Assembly: GCA_003457135.1 (NCBI GenBank) | Contig: DMSQ01000026.1 | Span: 1 to 46,678 of the forward strand | Reading direction: 5' to 3' | Length of the DNA stretch: 46,678 bases | DNA from: Prolixibacteraceae bacterium | GTDB lineage: Bacteria; Bacteroidota; Bacteroidia; Bacteroidales; Prolixibacteraceae | Shown: one piece after another, positions 1 to 7,873 of the stretch | How positions within the stretch are numbered: position 1 is the stretch's first letter | Layout of the letters: each line of letters begins with the position of its first letter | The notes under the pieces: model-generated | The model's input: the letters and a program-made list of their open reading frames with translations, nothing else | Databases searched by the model: none | Told to the model about the DNA's origin: nothing | Position numbers and translations under genes: made by a program

Positions 1-308
1 GGTTCCTCTGCATGTTTGCTACGCGGGCCATGACAGGTTTCGCAATTGGCAGCTTCCAGTGAACCTTTAGGATTTAGCTCAAACGCGCGTCCATGTGCTG
101 TTCCCATGTATTTCCCATGAACGTCATCATGGCATTCTAAACATGATTTCGTGTTTCTGACGAAAGTCGCACCTTTAAAAGCGGCATTCAGTTTTGCCCA
201 ATCAAGTTCGCCCTTATCAGATTTCTCCTGCCCTCGTGAGGGAATGCTTATAAGCATCGATATAAATAAAAGACTTAAAACGATGATGTAACCGGATTTA
301 CGTTTCAT
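1..308 (-). CDS. Multiheme c-type cytochrome, N-terminal part
   Basis: Partial gene: it starts with ATG at 308 and its 3' end lies off the window, leaving about 102 codons. The first ~30 residues form a Sec signal peptide (MKRKSGYIIVLSLLFISMLI). Two haem-binding CxxCH motifs are visible, CLECH and then CETCH about 30 residues later, with extra histidines between them (DVHGKY, GTAHGRAF) that could be distal ligands. This spacing fits periplasmic or outer-surface multiheme cytochromes of the DmsE/MtrA or cytochrome c3/c7 type, but the number of haems cannot be known from the fragment. It is divergent from the AraC gene at 598, and its position beside the hemerythrin/polyferredoxin run suggests a role in respiratory electron transfer. 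Confidence 0.8.
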   Translation of the reverse strand, partial: MKRKSGYIIVLSLLFISMLISIPSRGQEKSDKGELDWAKLNAAFKGATFVRNTKSCLECHDDVHGKYMGTAHGRAFELNPKGSLEAANCETCHGPRSKHAEE

Positions 309-597
309 TTGTGTTATAATTTGTTTGAAGAATTGATCTCATGTATGCAATTAAGATAAACTTTCACTTTTTATTAGCAAAGTGACAAAAGTATAATAGT
401 TAATCATTGTTAATTGATGATATCTACTGATACTTCCTGTTTTTAGAATTGATATAAAATAACCTTTGCCATTGGGCGACATAAAATTTCAAGGTAGGCC
501 TTAAGAGATGCCAATTAAAAATATTTCGCAAATATACATTTTTACAAATCCAGCATAGGTGGTTTAATTGAATTGTCGCATACCTTTAACCTGAAAT
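309..597. other. Divergent intergenic region between cytochrome and AraC genes
   Basis: This 289-bp AT-rich gap should hold the promoters of the divergent cytochrome and AraC genes. Upstream of 598 there is a partial -7 element (TACCTTTA, one mismatch to TAnnTTTG). I saw no clean CRP/FNR-type palindrome and no open reading frame of note. Confidence 0.4.
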
Positions 598-1428
598 ATG
601 GAAAACAAGCAAATTGATACAAAGAACAAACTGGATGATGGGTTGACTTTTAAGATTTCCCGGTTCAAAGAACAGATCAAGAAAACCAAACCACACAAAC
701 ACGACGAATATTACGAACTGATATTTTTGAGTGAAGGCGAAGGTTTTCATTGCATCGAATCGGAAAAATACCTGGTTACCTCACCGGAATTTTACTTTCT
801 TAAACCGGGACAGTTACATTTTTGGCAGTTCACCTCCATCCCCAAAGGCTTTGTGATCCTGTTTAAAGACGATGAATTTGATGCGCTAAAAGAAAGTGAT
901 TTGCTGGAACTCGTTCACCAGTTGTCAAAAACTATCCGGATGGAATTAAAGTCCGGACAATTTCCGGGAGTACTCTTGAACGAGATTTTGAATGAACACA
1001 ACCGGAATGCCAGTTACTCCCAAGCTATTATTCACGGCCTGCTAAAAGCGTTGATGGGTAAACTACTTCAGATTTCCGAAGATCAGCCTCATCAATCAGG
1101 CTTGCCCCAATCTACCTACGACAAGTTCCGGCAACTTTTGGTGAAAGAATGTCCACGGTTACACAAAGTGAACCAGTTTGCCGATTTGCTGAACACAACT
1201 CCACAAAATCTGAATGCCGTTTGCCGCAAACAGACCAACCGCAGCGCCAGCGAAATCATCACGGCGCAAATTCTGCTCGAAGCCAAACGGTACATTTTGC
1301 ATACCGACAATACGGTGAATGAAATTGCCGAAATCCTGTCATATTCCGACACTTCCAATTTCGTAAAGTTCTTCAGGAAAGCTGAAGGATTAACCCCTAT
1401 CCAGTTTCGGGATAAACATTTTCAATAA
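598..1428 (+). CDS. AraC-family transcriptional regulator
   Basis: A 276-residue regulator with the usual two-part layout. An N-terminal cupin-like sensing domain covers about residues 15-150 and includes the HKHDEYYELIFLSEG segment typical of AraC sensor domains. A C-terminal pair of helix-turn-helices covers about 175-276, ending in the family signature region (VNEIAEILSYSDTSNFVKFF ... GLTPIQFR). The ligand cannot be read from the sequence. It sits 72 bp upstream of, and in the same direction as, the lipoprotein-TSUP-DoxX-hemerythrin-polyferredoxin-porin run, and is divergent from the multiheme cytochrome, so it is a natural candidate regulator for either or both. That link is inferred from position only. 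Confidence 0.9.
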   Translation: MENKQIDTKNKLDDGLTFKISRFKEQIKKTKPHKHDEYYELIFLSEGEGFHCIESEKYLVTSPEFYFLKPGQLHFWQFTSIPKGFVILFKDDEFDALKESDLLELVHQLSKTIRMELKSGQFPGVLLNEILNEHNRNASYSQAIIHGLLKALMGKLLQISEDQPHQSGLPQSTYDKFRQLLVKECPRLHKVNQFADLLNTTPQNLNAVCRKQTNRSASEIITAQILLEAKRYILHTDNTVNEIAEILSYSDTSNFVKFFRKAEGLTPIQFRDKHFQ

Positions 1429-1476
1429 TACCATTTTAAAAGTTTATTTGACCATAGCCGTGTTGTCGCTTCCATT

Positions 1477-1484
1477 TACATTTG
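1477..1484 (+). promoter_or_regulatory. Bacteroidota -7 element before the redox gene run
   Basis: TACATTTG matches TAnnTTTG exactly and lies 16 nt before the lipoprotein start at 1501. No -33 TTTG lies at the expected 19-21 nt, so only the -7 half is supported. It could drive the whole 1501-6494 run. Confidence 0.5.
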
Positions 1485-1500
1485 TATCAATCAAAACGAA

Positions 1501-1794
1501 ATGGAAATGAAAACAATAACTCAAATGCTTTGCCTGTCGATGGTGGTTTTTCTGTTTGCATGCAACTACCGGGACAAAAATAAGTCATCTGGTCCTGATG
1601 GATGGTTAAAGGGAGACGAAAGCCAGAAATTCGAAACCATTGCCAAACAACTGCGGGGTTTCGACATGGCTATGGTTGAAACTGGCTATCGTTACCAGGA
1701 ATTGTACTGGGCCGGAAAGGATGAAAACTGGGAATACGCTTCCTATCAGGTTGAAAAAACTCCGGTGGAGCGACAATCCCCGGTCAGAAAATAA
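1501..1794 (+). CDS. Small predicted lipoprotein
   Basis: A 97-residue protein with a short signal peptide ending in a lipobox (VFLFAC, cysteine at residue 21). After cleavage it would be lipid-anchored on the periplasmic side. The mature part is soluble, with the aromatic patch GYRYQELYWAGKDENWEYA. I cannot name a family with certainty. The end looks abrupt: after YQVEK the frame gives 9 residues and a stop, while the +1 frame stays open (KLRWSDNPRSENKNPKN) straight into the next gene's start. A frameshift or short deletion that shortened the C-terminus is therefore possible. It is the first gene of the run, 13 bp before the TSUP gene. Confidence 0.6.
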   Translation: MEMKTITQMLCLSMVVFLFACNYRDKNKSSGPDGWLKGDESQKFETIAKQLRGFDMAMVETGYRYQELYWAGKDENWEYASYQVEKTPVERQSPVRK

Positions 1795-1807
1795 GAACCC
1801 CAAAAAC

Positions 1808-2587
1808 ATGAATATGGAAATTCTCATCATTGCAGTTGCCGCATTTTTAACGGCCATACTTACCTTTTTTTCCGGATTCGGGCTTGGAACTATTTTAGCT
1901 CCGGTATTTGCAATCTTTTTCCCGATAGATGTTGCAATAGCATTAACCGGTGTTGTACATTTTTCAAACAATCTGTTTAAAATTGCTTTAGTGGGTAAAA
2001 ACACCGACAAAGCTGTGTTATTTCGATTTGGAATCCCGGCAATTTTAGCCTCGTTTTTAGGAGCATGGTTATTGCTTAAAATCACGGCATTGCCTGTCTG
2101 GTTTGAATACAGCTTATGGGATAAAACGTTTGAAGTAACTCCTGTAAAACTCATCATCGCAATCCTGTTAATCACCTTTTCAATACTTGAGATTTCACCA
2201 TCGTTTCAAAAAGTGCAATTTGGCAAGGATAAATTGGTTTTAGGTGGTATTTTAAGTGGTTTCTTTGGTGGTTTATCAGGAATACAGGGGGCTATCCGAA
2301 GCGCATTCCTGATAAAAAGTGGTTTAAGCAAAGAAGCATACATTGCCACCGGGGTGGTGATTGCCTGTTTGGTTGATTTTACCCGACTAACGGTTTATGC
2401 CTCGCGGTTTACGGCGGCCAACCTGCACGAAAACCTTACCCTGCTAATTTCAGCAACATTGGCGGCCATCGCAGGTGCATTGATTGGCAGCAAATTGCTC
2501 AAAAAGGTCACGCTGCGCTTTATTCAACTTGTAGTGGCCGTAATGCTCATGCTTATATCAGTTGCATTAGGTTTGGGAATCATTTAA
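1808..2587 (+). CDS. TSUP (TauE/SafE) family membrane permease
   Basis: I take the ATG at 1808 (MNMEILI) as the start. The frame is open further upstream, but that part overlaps the lipoprotein gene and is not hydrophobic. The 259-residue product is almost entirely transmembrane (about 7-8 segments) and has the family's two-half layout with glycine-rich loops such as FFSGFGLGT near the N-terminus and GGILSGFFGGLSGIQGA in the middle. TSUP proteins move small sulfur-containing or organic anions such as sulfite, thiosulfate and sulfoacetate across the inner membrane; the substrate here is not known. Being followed by DoxX and redox proteins makes a sulfur oxyanion plausible. Confidence 0.85.
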   Translation: MNMEILIIAVAAFLTAILTFFSGFGLGTILAPVFAIFFPIDVAIALTGVVHFSNNLFKIALVGKNTDKAVLFRFGIPAILASFLGAWLLLKITALPVWFEYSLWDKTFEVTPVKLIIAILLITFSILEISPSFQKVQFGKDKLVLGGILSGFFGGLSGIQGAIRSAFLIKSGLSKEAYIATGVVIACLVDFTRLTVYASRFTAANLHENLTLLISATLAAIAGALIGSKLLKKVTLRFIQLVVAVMLMLISVALGLGII

Positions 2588-2600
2588 AACTTTAATCATA

Positions 2601-3050
2601 ATGACTATGAAAAAGATTTGGAATTCTTTAATCAGCACCTCAGATGACAGCCGCTCCATATTTCCTCGTCTGATTGTTGGGCTTGTGTTTCTGTCCGAAG
2701 GAATTCAGAAGTTCCTGTTCCCTGAATTGGTGGGTGCAGGTCGGTTCGAAAAAATCGGATTTTCCAATCCTGAATTTCTGGCCGCATTTGTTGCCACCTT
2801 TGAAATTATTTGCGGGATTTTAGTGCTTATTGGATTACTAACCCGATTGGCATCAATCCCTTTGCTTATCATCATGGCAACAGCGCTGATTACCACAAAA
2901 ATTCCAATTCTTTTGAACAAAGGATTTTGGTCGATGGCTCATGAATATCGCACCGATTTTGCAATGACACTACTCCTGTTTTACTTGTTGATTTATGGAG
3001 CAGGCAGATGGTCTGTTGATTCAAAAATTTATAAACACTTTAAAACATGA
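2601..3050 (+). CDS. DoxX family membrane protein
   Basis: A 149-residue protein with four hydrophobic segments and the DoxX signature (LIVGLVFLSEGIQKF near residue 30, then ATFEIICGILVLIGL and LTRLASIPLLIIM). DoxX-family proteins are small quinone-associated or unassigned inner-membrane proteins, and DoxD/DoxA forms of the wider family belong to thiosulfate:quinone oxidoreductase. The start could be 2601 or the ATG two codons later. It lies 13 bp after the TSUP gene and 3 bp before the hemerythrin gene, which argues for co-transcription. Confidence 0.85.
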   Translation: MTMKKIWNSLISTSDDSRSIFPRLIVGLVFLSEGIQKFLFPELVGAGRFEKIGFSNPEFLAAFVATFEIICGILVLIGLLTRLASIPLLIIMATALITTKIPILLNKGFWSMAHEYRTDFAMTLLLFYLLIYGAGRWSVDSKIYKHFKT

Positions 3051-3053
3051 ATT

Positions 3054-3785
3054 ATGGAAACTTTTATAAAAAACAAACAATTTCCCGTTGAAGGTTTCGA
3101 AAACAACAGACGGGATTTTCTTAAAAAAGGCATTATTTTAGGCTCATTGTCTGGCATTTCAGGTATGGGCTTAGTAACTTCTTGTAAAGAAGAAGGCGAA
3201 CAAGAAGTATCACCTTCGGAAGACTTGATGCGTGAGCATGGCGTATTAAACCGGATATTGCTCATTTACGATACCTGCAAACTGCATCTAATCAACAATG
3301 TACAATTCGATTTAGCAGTCCTGAACAATTCTGCGCAGATAATCCGGACTTTTATTGAGGATTACCACGAGAAACTGGAAGAAGATTATCTGTTTCCCCG
3401 GTTCGAAAAAGCCAACCACTTAACCGACCTGGTACAGGTACTGCGTTCGCAACACAAGGCAGGGCGCATATTAACCGATCAGGTTATGCAATTCGGAAAA
3501 ATGACATCGCTTGCAGATACAAATGAAAGTCAAAAACTGATAAAATTGCTTAACGATTTCAACGGGATGTACCGCCCGCATGAGGCTAGGGAAGATACCG
3601 TATTGTTCCCTGCAATACGGAAAATCGTTTCTAAAAATGAATATTTTGCCTTGGGCGAAGAATTTGAAGACAAGGAACATGAACTCTTTGGCGAAGACGG
3701 CTTCGATACAATTGTTGAAAAAGTTGCCAATATTGAAAAGCAACTTAATATTTACGATTTATCCCAATTCACACCAAAACTATAA
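3054..3785 (+). CDS. Tat-exported hemerythrin-domain lipoprotein
   Basis: A 243-residue protein with a twin-arginine signal (NRRDFLKKG, residues 18-26), a hydrophobic stretch and then VTSC (Cys44), which looks like a lipobox. It would be exported folded and lipid-anchored. The rest is a hemerythrin-like four-helix bundle with the expected iron ligands: His62 (REHG), His105 with Glu109 (HEKLE), His134 (QHKAG) and His176 with Asp181 (HEAREDTVLFP). Hemerythrins bind O2 at a di-iron site, and related proteins handle NO or repair iron-sulfur clusters. The Tat route fits a cofactor-loaded protein. It lies between DoxX and the polyferredoxin. Which ligand it binds in vivo is not shown. Confidence 0.85.
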   Translation: METFIKNKQFPVEGFENNRRDFLKKGIILGSLSGISGMGLVTSCKEEGEQEVSPSEDLMREHGVLNRILLIYDTCKLHLINNVQFDLAVLNNSAQIIRTFIEDYHEKLEEDYLFPRFEKANHLTDLVQVLRSQHKAGRILTDQVMQFGKMTSLADTNESQKLIKLLNDFNGMYRPHEAREDTVLFPAIRKIVSKNEYFALGEEFEDKEHELFGEDGFDTIVEKVANIEKQLNIYDLSQFTPKL

Positions 3786-3817
3786 TCAACCATCTCTCAC
3801 TTTATCATTGAACCATT

Positions 3818-5224
3818 ATGCTTAAATTAATAAACCGGGCATTTAGCCAAGCTTACATGCCGGTATCTCTGAAATACCTATCACTTGTGGCTTATGTGAT
3901 ATTAATAATTACAGGGCTTGCAGCTTATTCTACCGATGCAGTATTTCTAAAAGAGTTGCGGAATACAAATCTTGGAAACTTGGTAGTTTGGTCATACTGG
4001 TGGCCGGCCATTGTTTTCCTGGCCATATTTTTCGGGCGTATCTGGTGTATGATTTGCCCCGTTGAAATAATTACCACATTTTTTGCCAAAATTGGGTTGA
4101 AAAGAAAACGCCCGGCATGGCTATTATCTGGTTGGGCTATAACTGTTTTTTATTTACTCATTCTATTTGTGGGTATTCAGGGCTTTGCCATTCATCGCAA
4201 TCCATTTTTTATGGCTATTTATCTTTTAGCTATTGTTGGTGTTTCAATACTTGTTGGCAGTATTTACGAAAAGAATACTTTTTGCCGCTATGTTTGTCCG
4301 GTTGGTTATTTGCTCGGTATGTATTCTAAACTTTCGTTTTTAGGCTGGCGTGTAAAGAACCCCAACACCTGCGAAACCTGCAAAGACAAATCCTGCATTC
4401 ATAAAAACTATCGGTATAACCTGAACTATAAAAGCTGTGGCGTCGATTTATACCCCGCTACGATTAACGATAATGCAAATTGCATATTATGCGGTGGTTG
4501 CCGGAAAACATGTGGTAGTTATCATTCGAAACAAAACCCGGAGCGCCCAAACCCACAATTTACCTATATCGGTTTTGCAAATGATTTGTTCCTGCTGAAA
4601 CCATTAAAAATTGCCGAAATGGCATTTGTCTTGGTTGTTTCGGGCTTTGTTATTTCTGAGATATGGTCGGAATGGAGTGTAACCGATACCTATACTTTAA
4701 TCCCCGGATTTTTTAAGAATAACCTGCATATCGAAAATAATATTTTACTGGTGATTATTACCAATATTGTACTTTTTGTAATTCTCCCTTTGATTATCTG
4801 GTTTTTACCTTTTATGGCTGTAAAGCTTAGCGGAGCAAGCCTTAAACTAAAGGATTATCTTTTTACCTATGGAATAGCATTTATTCCTATCATTGCAGCC
4901 GCACATCTCGACAAAGCTATTCTGAAAACCACTTCCAGATTGCCATATTTCGAGCATCTCTTTTCTGATGTTACCGGAATAACTACAGCTCAACAGATTA
5001 TTGACGGCAAAATCAAACTGCATGACAACCCTGTCTGGATGAATTATATGATATCCATACTGTTGTCGTTAGTGATGGTAGCCGGTATATGGTTAAGCGT
5101 AAAGGTAGTAAAGAAGCTTAATATAAAAGGCAGCCCAACAGGTTCAAAAAGTGCGTTATACCTTATTCCTGTTATTTACGGAAGTATATTTTTAATTATG
5201 ATTATCGCATGGCGATGGTTTTAA
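3818..5224 (+). CDS. Membrane polyferredoxin, NapH/CcoG/NosR-like
   Basis: A 468-residue protein with several transmembrane segments before and after a cysteine-rich core. Visible motifs are CMICP (77-80), CRYVCP (156-160), CETCKDKSC (185-193), Cys207 and the ferredoxin motif CILCGGCRKTC (222-232; C-x2-C-x2-C-x3-C). The CxxCP/CxxxCP pairs facing the membrane followed by 4Fe-4S motifs match the NapH, CcoG and NosR C-terminal families, which carry electrons between the quinone pool and periplasmic or maturation partners. No FMN-binding domain of full NosR is present. It follows the hemerythrin gene by 32 bp and may be that protein's electron partner, which is inference. The C-terminal ~200 residues hold four more hydrophobic segments. 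Confidence 0.8.
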   Translation: MLKLINRAFSQAYMPVSLKYLSLVAYVILIITGLAAYSTDAVFLKELRNTNLGNLVVWSYWWPAIVFLAIFFGRIWCMICPVEIITTFFAKIGLKRKRPAWLLSGWAITVFYLLILFVGIQGFAIHRNPFFMAIYLLAIVGVSILVGSIYEKNTFCRYVCPVGYLLGMYSKLSFLGWRVKNPNTCETCKDKSCIHKNYRYNLNYKSCGVDLYPATINDNANCILCGGCRKTCGSYHSKQNPERPNPQFTYIGFANDLFLLKPLKIAEMAFVLVVSGFVISEIWSEWSVTDTYTLIPGFFKNNLHIENNILLVIITNIVLFVILPLIIWFLPFMAVKLSGASLKLKDYLFTYGIAFIPIIAAAHLDKAILKTTSRLPYFEHLFSDVTGITTAQQIIDGKIKLHDNPVWMNYMISILLSLVMVAGIWLSVKVVKKLNIKGSPTGSKSALYLIPVIYGSIFLIMIIAWRWF

Positions 5225-5234
5225 CAATAACGGA

Positions 5235-5240
5235 AGGAGG
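5235..5240 (+). promoter_or_regulatory. Perfect Shine-Dalgarno site of the porin gene
   Basis: AGGAGG lies 6 nt before the ATG at 5247. Bacteroidota genes rarely carry a canonical site, and I see none as strong before the other genes here. It supports this start and suggests strong translation or a different ancestry. Confidence 0.6.
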
Positions 5241-5246
5241 CTAAAA

Positions 5247-6494
5247 ATGAAAATAATTAAACAAATGAAGTTATTTTTTCTTGTGATTTTTCTGAACGTG
5301 TTAAGCTATCCTGTTTTTGCCCAGGCTCAAGATGACATAGCAGGTTTTGATCATGGATTCTATGTTCGCAGCAAGGATGGATCGTTCGTTTTTCGTCCGT
5401 TCGGATTAATTCACACTGATTTTCGCATGATTCACACCGGCGCACAAATAAATACTGATGACACACAAGCATCTACCTTCCTCACACGTCGTCTTCGTCT
5501 TGGCTTCGAAGGACAGCTCTATGGAAAGATAGATTATGACCTAGAAACGAATGTTGGTAGCAGCGGCGCTGAGCTAATATTTGCCTGGATGAATTTTGGT
5601 TATATACCTAAAGCACAGGTTCGGATTGGTCAATTCAAGGAGCCTTTTAACTCTGAAGTTTTACTGCCGGAGAAATACCTTGATTTTATTGAACGGTCAA
5701 TAGTTGCTTCGGTGGTTTCGCCAGCGGAAGATATCGGTGTAATGGTTCATAATTTTGGTTCTCCGCTTGGTGGATTTTTTGAGTATGGATTAGGAATGTT
5801 TAACGGTCATGGCGGTAGTGTGAAAACTTCGGACAAAACCTTTGAGTACGTCGGACGGATAGCACTCTACCCTTTTGCCGCATCTTCTGAAGAATGGTTG
5901 AAGAATGCCCGTTTTGCAGGTTATGCGTTATACGAAGGTATTCGTCCTGAGGGTGTTGACCTTCGTCCGCGTACTCCGCTTGGTTTCGAATTCTTTCCAC
6001 GAATTGCTACCAAAGGAACACGGCTGGCAATGGGAGGAGACTTTCAATGGATTCACGGTCCCTTCTCTGTAAGCGCTGAATATATTCGAAATGTCGAGGA
6101 ACAACCTATATCCAATCTGAATGCAGTAATCCAGGGTTGGGACGTTGATATTACTTATCTTATCACTGGAGAGGACAAAATCAGGGCAATGGAAAGTGGA
6201 GTTGAAATTGTTGCAAGAATTGAGAAACTTCAGGTGGATGTAGGTTCTCCGGTTAATGTTATTGGTTTCTCTGATGAATTCGGGAATCCAATATCTATAA
6301 AGCAGAATCAAGTGACTACAATGACGCTGGGGATCAACTATTATCTGAATTACAATGTAAAATTTCAGCTTAATTATCAGAATGATTGGTTTGGCAACGA
6401 ACTTTATACTCCGACAAGCAGGGATGGCAACTTATTAAAGCCAGCCGACACTTCCAGGGGAAAAGTACTTGCAAGGGTTCAGTTGTACTTCTAG
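5247..6494 (+). CDS. OprO/OprP-like phosphate-selective porin family protein
   Basis: A 415-residue outer-membrane protein. Residues 1-26 are a Sec signal peptide ending in VFAQAQ. The body has alternating polar and aromatic residues with conserved porin features: FVFRPFGLIHTDFR, FLTRRLRLGFEGQLYGKIDY, VRIGQFKEPF and PAEDIGVMVHNF. It ends in KVLARVQLYF, whose terminal aromatic residue is the usual barrel-assembly signal. Members of this family form anion-selective channels for phosphate, polyphosphate or other anions. It follows the polyferredoxin by 22 bp. Oddities are its strong Shine-Dalgarno site and many CGT arginine codons in the first half, where the neighbouring genes mix CGG, CGC and AGA. 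This is compatible with high expression or transfer. Confidence 0.85.
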   Translation: MKIIKQMKLFFLVIFLNVLSYPVFAQAQDDIAGFDHGFYVRSKDGSFVFRPFGLIHTDFRMIHTGAQINTDDTQASTFLTRRLRLGFEGQLYGKIDYDLETNVGSSGAELIFAWMNFGYIPKAQVRIGQFKEPFNSEVLLPEKYLDFIERSIVASVVSPAEDIGVMVHNFGSPLGGFFEYGLGMFNGHGGSVKTSDKTFEYVGRIALYPFAASSEEWLKNARFAGYALYEGIRPEGVDLRPRTPLGFEFFPRIATKGTRLAMGGDFQWIHGPFSVSAEYIRNVEEQPISNLNAVIQGWDVDITYLITGEDKIRAMESGVEIVARIEKLQVDVGSPVNVIGFSDEFGNPISIKQNQVTTMTLGINYYLNYNVKFQLNYQNDWFGNELYTPTSRDGNLLKPADTSRGKVLARVQLYF

Positions 6495-6521
6495 GAACTG
6501 TTGGAGTATGCATATATCGCC

Positions 6522-6578
6522 ATGAAAGTATTAAATCCTGATGCCCTGAGTCAAATTGATCAGATTAAACTAAGATAG
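6522..6578 (+). pseudogene. Relic of a phosphoesterase gene 3' end
   Basis: From ATG 6522 to TAG 6578 the reading is MKVLNPDALSQIDQIKLR, which aligns without gaps to the last 18 residues of the phosphoesterase ending at 9748 (MKVLNPDTLNEIDEIKIR; 13 of 18 identical). At the DNA level 44 of 57 bases match by my count. No further homology to that gene is visible upstream, where the frame runs into the porin's end. I read it as the leftover end of a deleted paralogue. The chrA ATG follows its stop directly. Confidence 0.7.
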
Positions 6579-7712
6579 ATGATATCGGACGATAACAGAT
6601 TGAAAGAAATAGCACTGGTCTTTTTTAAGCTTGGTACAATTGGCTTCGGTGGCCCCGCTGCCCACATTGCCATGATGCAGGACGAAGTGGTAAAGAAACG
6701 CAAATGGATTGATGAACAGCATTTTTTAGATTTAATAGGGGCAACAAATCTCATTCCGGGGCCAAACAGTACCGAAATGGCAATACATATTGGTCATGAA
6801 CGGGCAGGTTGGAACGGGCTGATTGTTGCAGGTCTGTGTTTCATATTACCCGCGGTATTTATAACAAGCATTTTTGCCTGGCTTTACAAACAATATGGGC
6901 AATTACCAGAAGTTCAACCCTTCATTTATGGGATTAAGCCTGCCATCATTGCCATTATTCTTGGAGCGATTTTCCCATTAGCTAAAAAATCATTGAAATC
7001 AGTTGAACTTGCCATAATTGGATTTGCTGTCCTGATATTTTCGTTAATTAACTTCAACGAGATTTATCTTATGTTTGGGGCAGGTTTTCTTGCTATGCTC
7101 TTGTTTTCAATCCGAAACAAAAAGCTGAATACAGCGGGCAGTATCTTTCCTTTTACGCTTCTTCAAATAGCAAACACTTCAATTTTTTCAGCTACAAACT
7201 TAAATCTGTTTTTGATTTTTCTTAAAATCGGAGCAATACTTTATGGAAGTGGTTATGTTTTATTTGCTTTCCTTGACACAGAATTAGTATCAACAGGACT
7301 CTTATCACGACAACAACTCATCGATGCTATTGCAGTTGGGCAGTTTACGCCAGGCCCTGTATTTTCTTCAGTAACGTTTATTGGTTATCAACTCAACGGT
7401 TGGTCAGGTGCAATCTTTTCAACCATTGGCATTTTCCTACCCTCATTTTTATTCGTGGCTTTGCTCAATCCGCTTGTCCGTGAAATGAGAAATTCAAAAC
7501 TATTTTCGGTCTTTTTAGATGCGGTTAATGTGTCATCAATAGCCATTATAATTGCAATATGTTATCAAATGGGGAAGGATACTATTACAGATTGGCGTAT
7601 AATTCTTATTGCAGTTGCAAGCCTTGCATTAGTATTTGGTTTTAAAAAGTTTAATAGTGCCATTATCGTATTGGGTGGTTCAGGATTGGGATATTTATTG
7701 AGTTTTTTGTAA
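6579..7712 (+). CDS. chrA: Chromate transporter, ChrA/CHR family
   Basis: A 377-residue inner-membrane protein made of two homologous CHR halves. The N-half carries FFKLGTIGFGGPAAHIAMM and GATNLIPGPNSTEMAIHIG; the C-half carries FLKIGAILYGSGYVLFAFL and AVGQFTPGPVFSSVTFIGY. This is the bidomain (long-chain) form with about 10-12 transmembrane segments. ChrA proteins export chromate, or in some members move sulfate-like oxyanions, by proton coupling. The start codon abuts the stop of a phosphoesterase relic, and the gene is 84 bp after the porin. No chrB-type regulator or chromate reductase is visible nearby, so a general oxyanion role is as likely as chromate resistance. Confidence 0.9.
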   Translation: MISDDNRLKEIALVFFKLGTIGFGGPAAHIAMMQDEVVKKRKWIDEQHFLDLIGATNLIPGPNSTEMAIHIGHERAGWNGLIVAGLCFILPAVFITSIFAWLYKQYGQLPEVQPFIYGIKPAIIAIILGAIFPLAKKSLKSVELAIIGFAVLIFSLINFNEIYLMFGAGFLAMLLFSIRNKKLNTAGSIFPFTLLQIANTSIFSATNLNLFLIFLKIGAILYGSGYVLFAFLDTELVSTGLLSRQQLIDAIAVGQFTPGPVFSSVTFIGYQLNGWSGAIFSTIGIFLPSFLFVALLNPLVREMRNSKLFSVFLDAVNVSSIAIIIAICYQMGKDTITDWRIILIAVASLALVFGFKKFNSAIIVLGGSGLGYLLSFL

Positions 7713-7873
7713 ACCATAAACTACTCTTAACAGATTAATAGAAAAATGTAAATGATGAATAACTAAAGTAGTCTTATCGAACTTGCAAAATTATTCCTGA
7801 AGCCGGGAACAATGTATGTATGAAATTCGTTTGAATAAACTAAAATCAATGCCAATTAATAAAACCTTCAGGT

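Noticed and set aside
6579..7712. A dedicated chromate-resistance operon
   Set aside because: No chrB, chromate reductase or regulator is linked; only the transporter family is certain.
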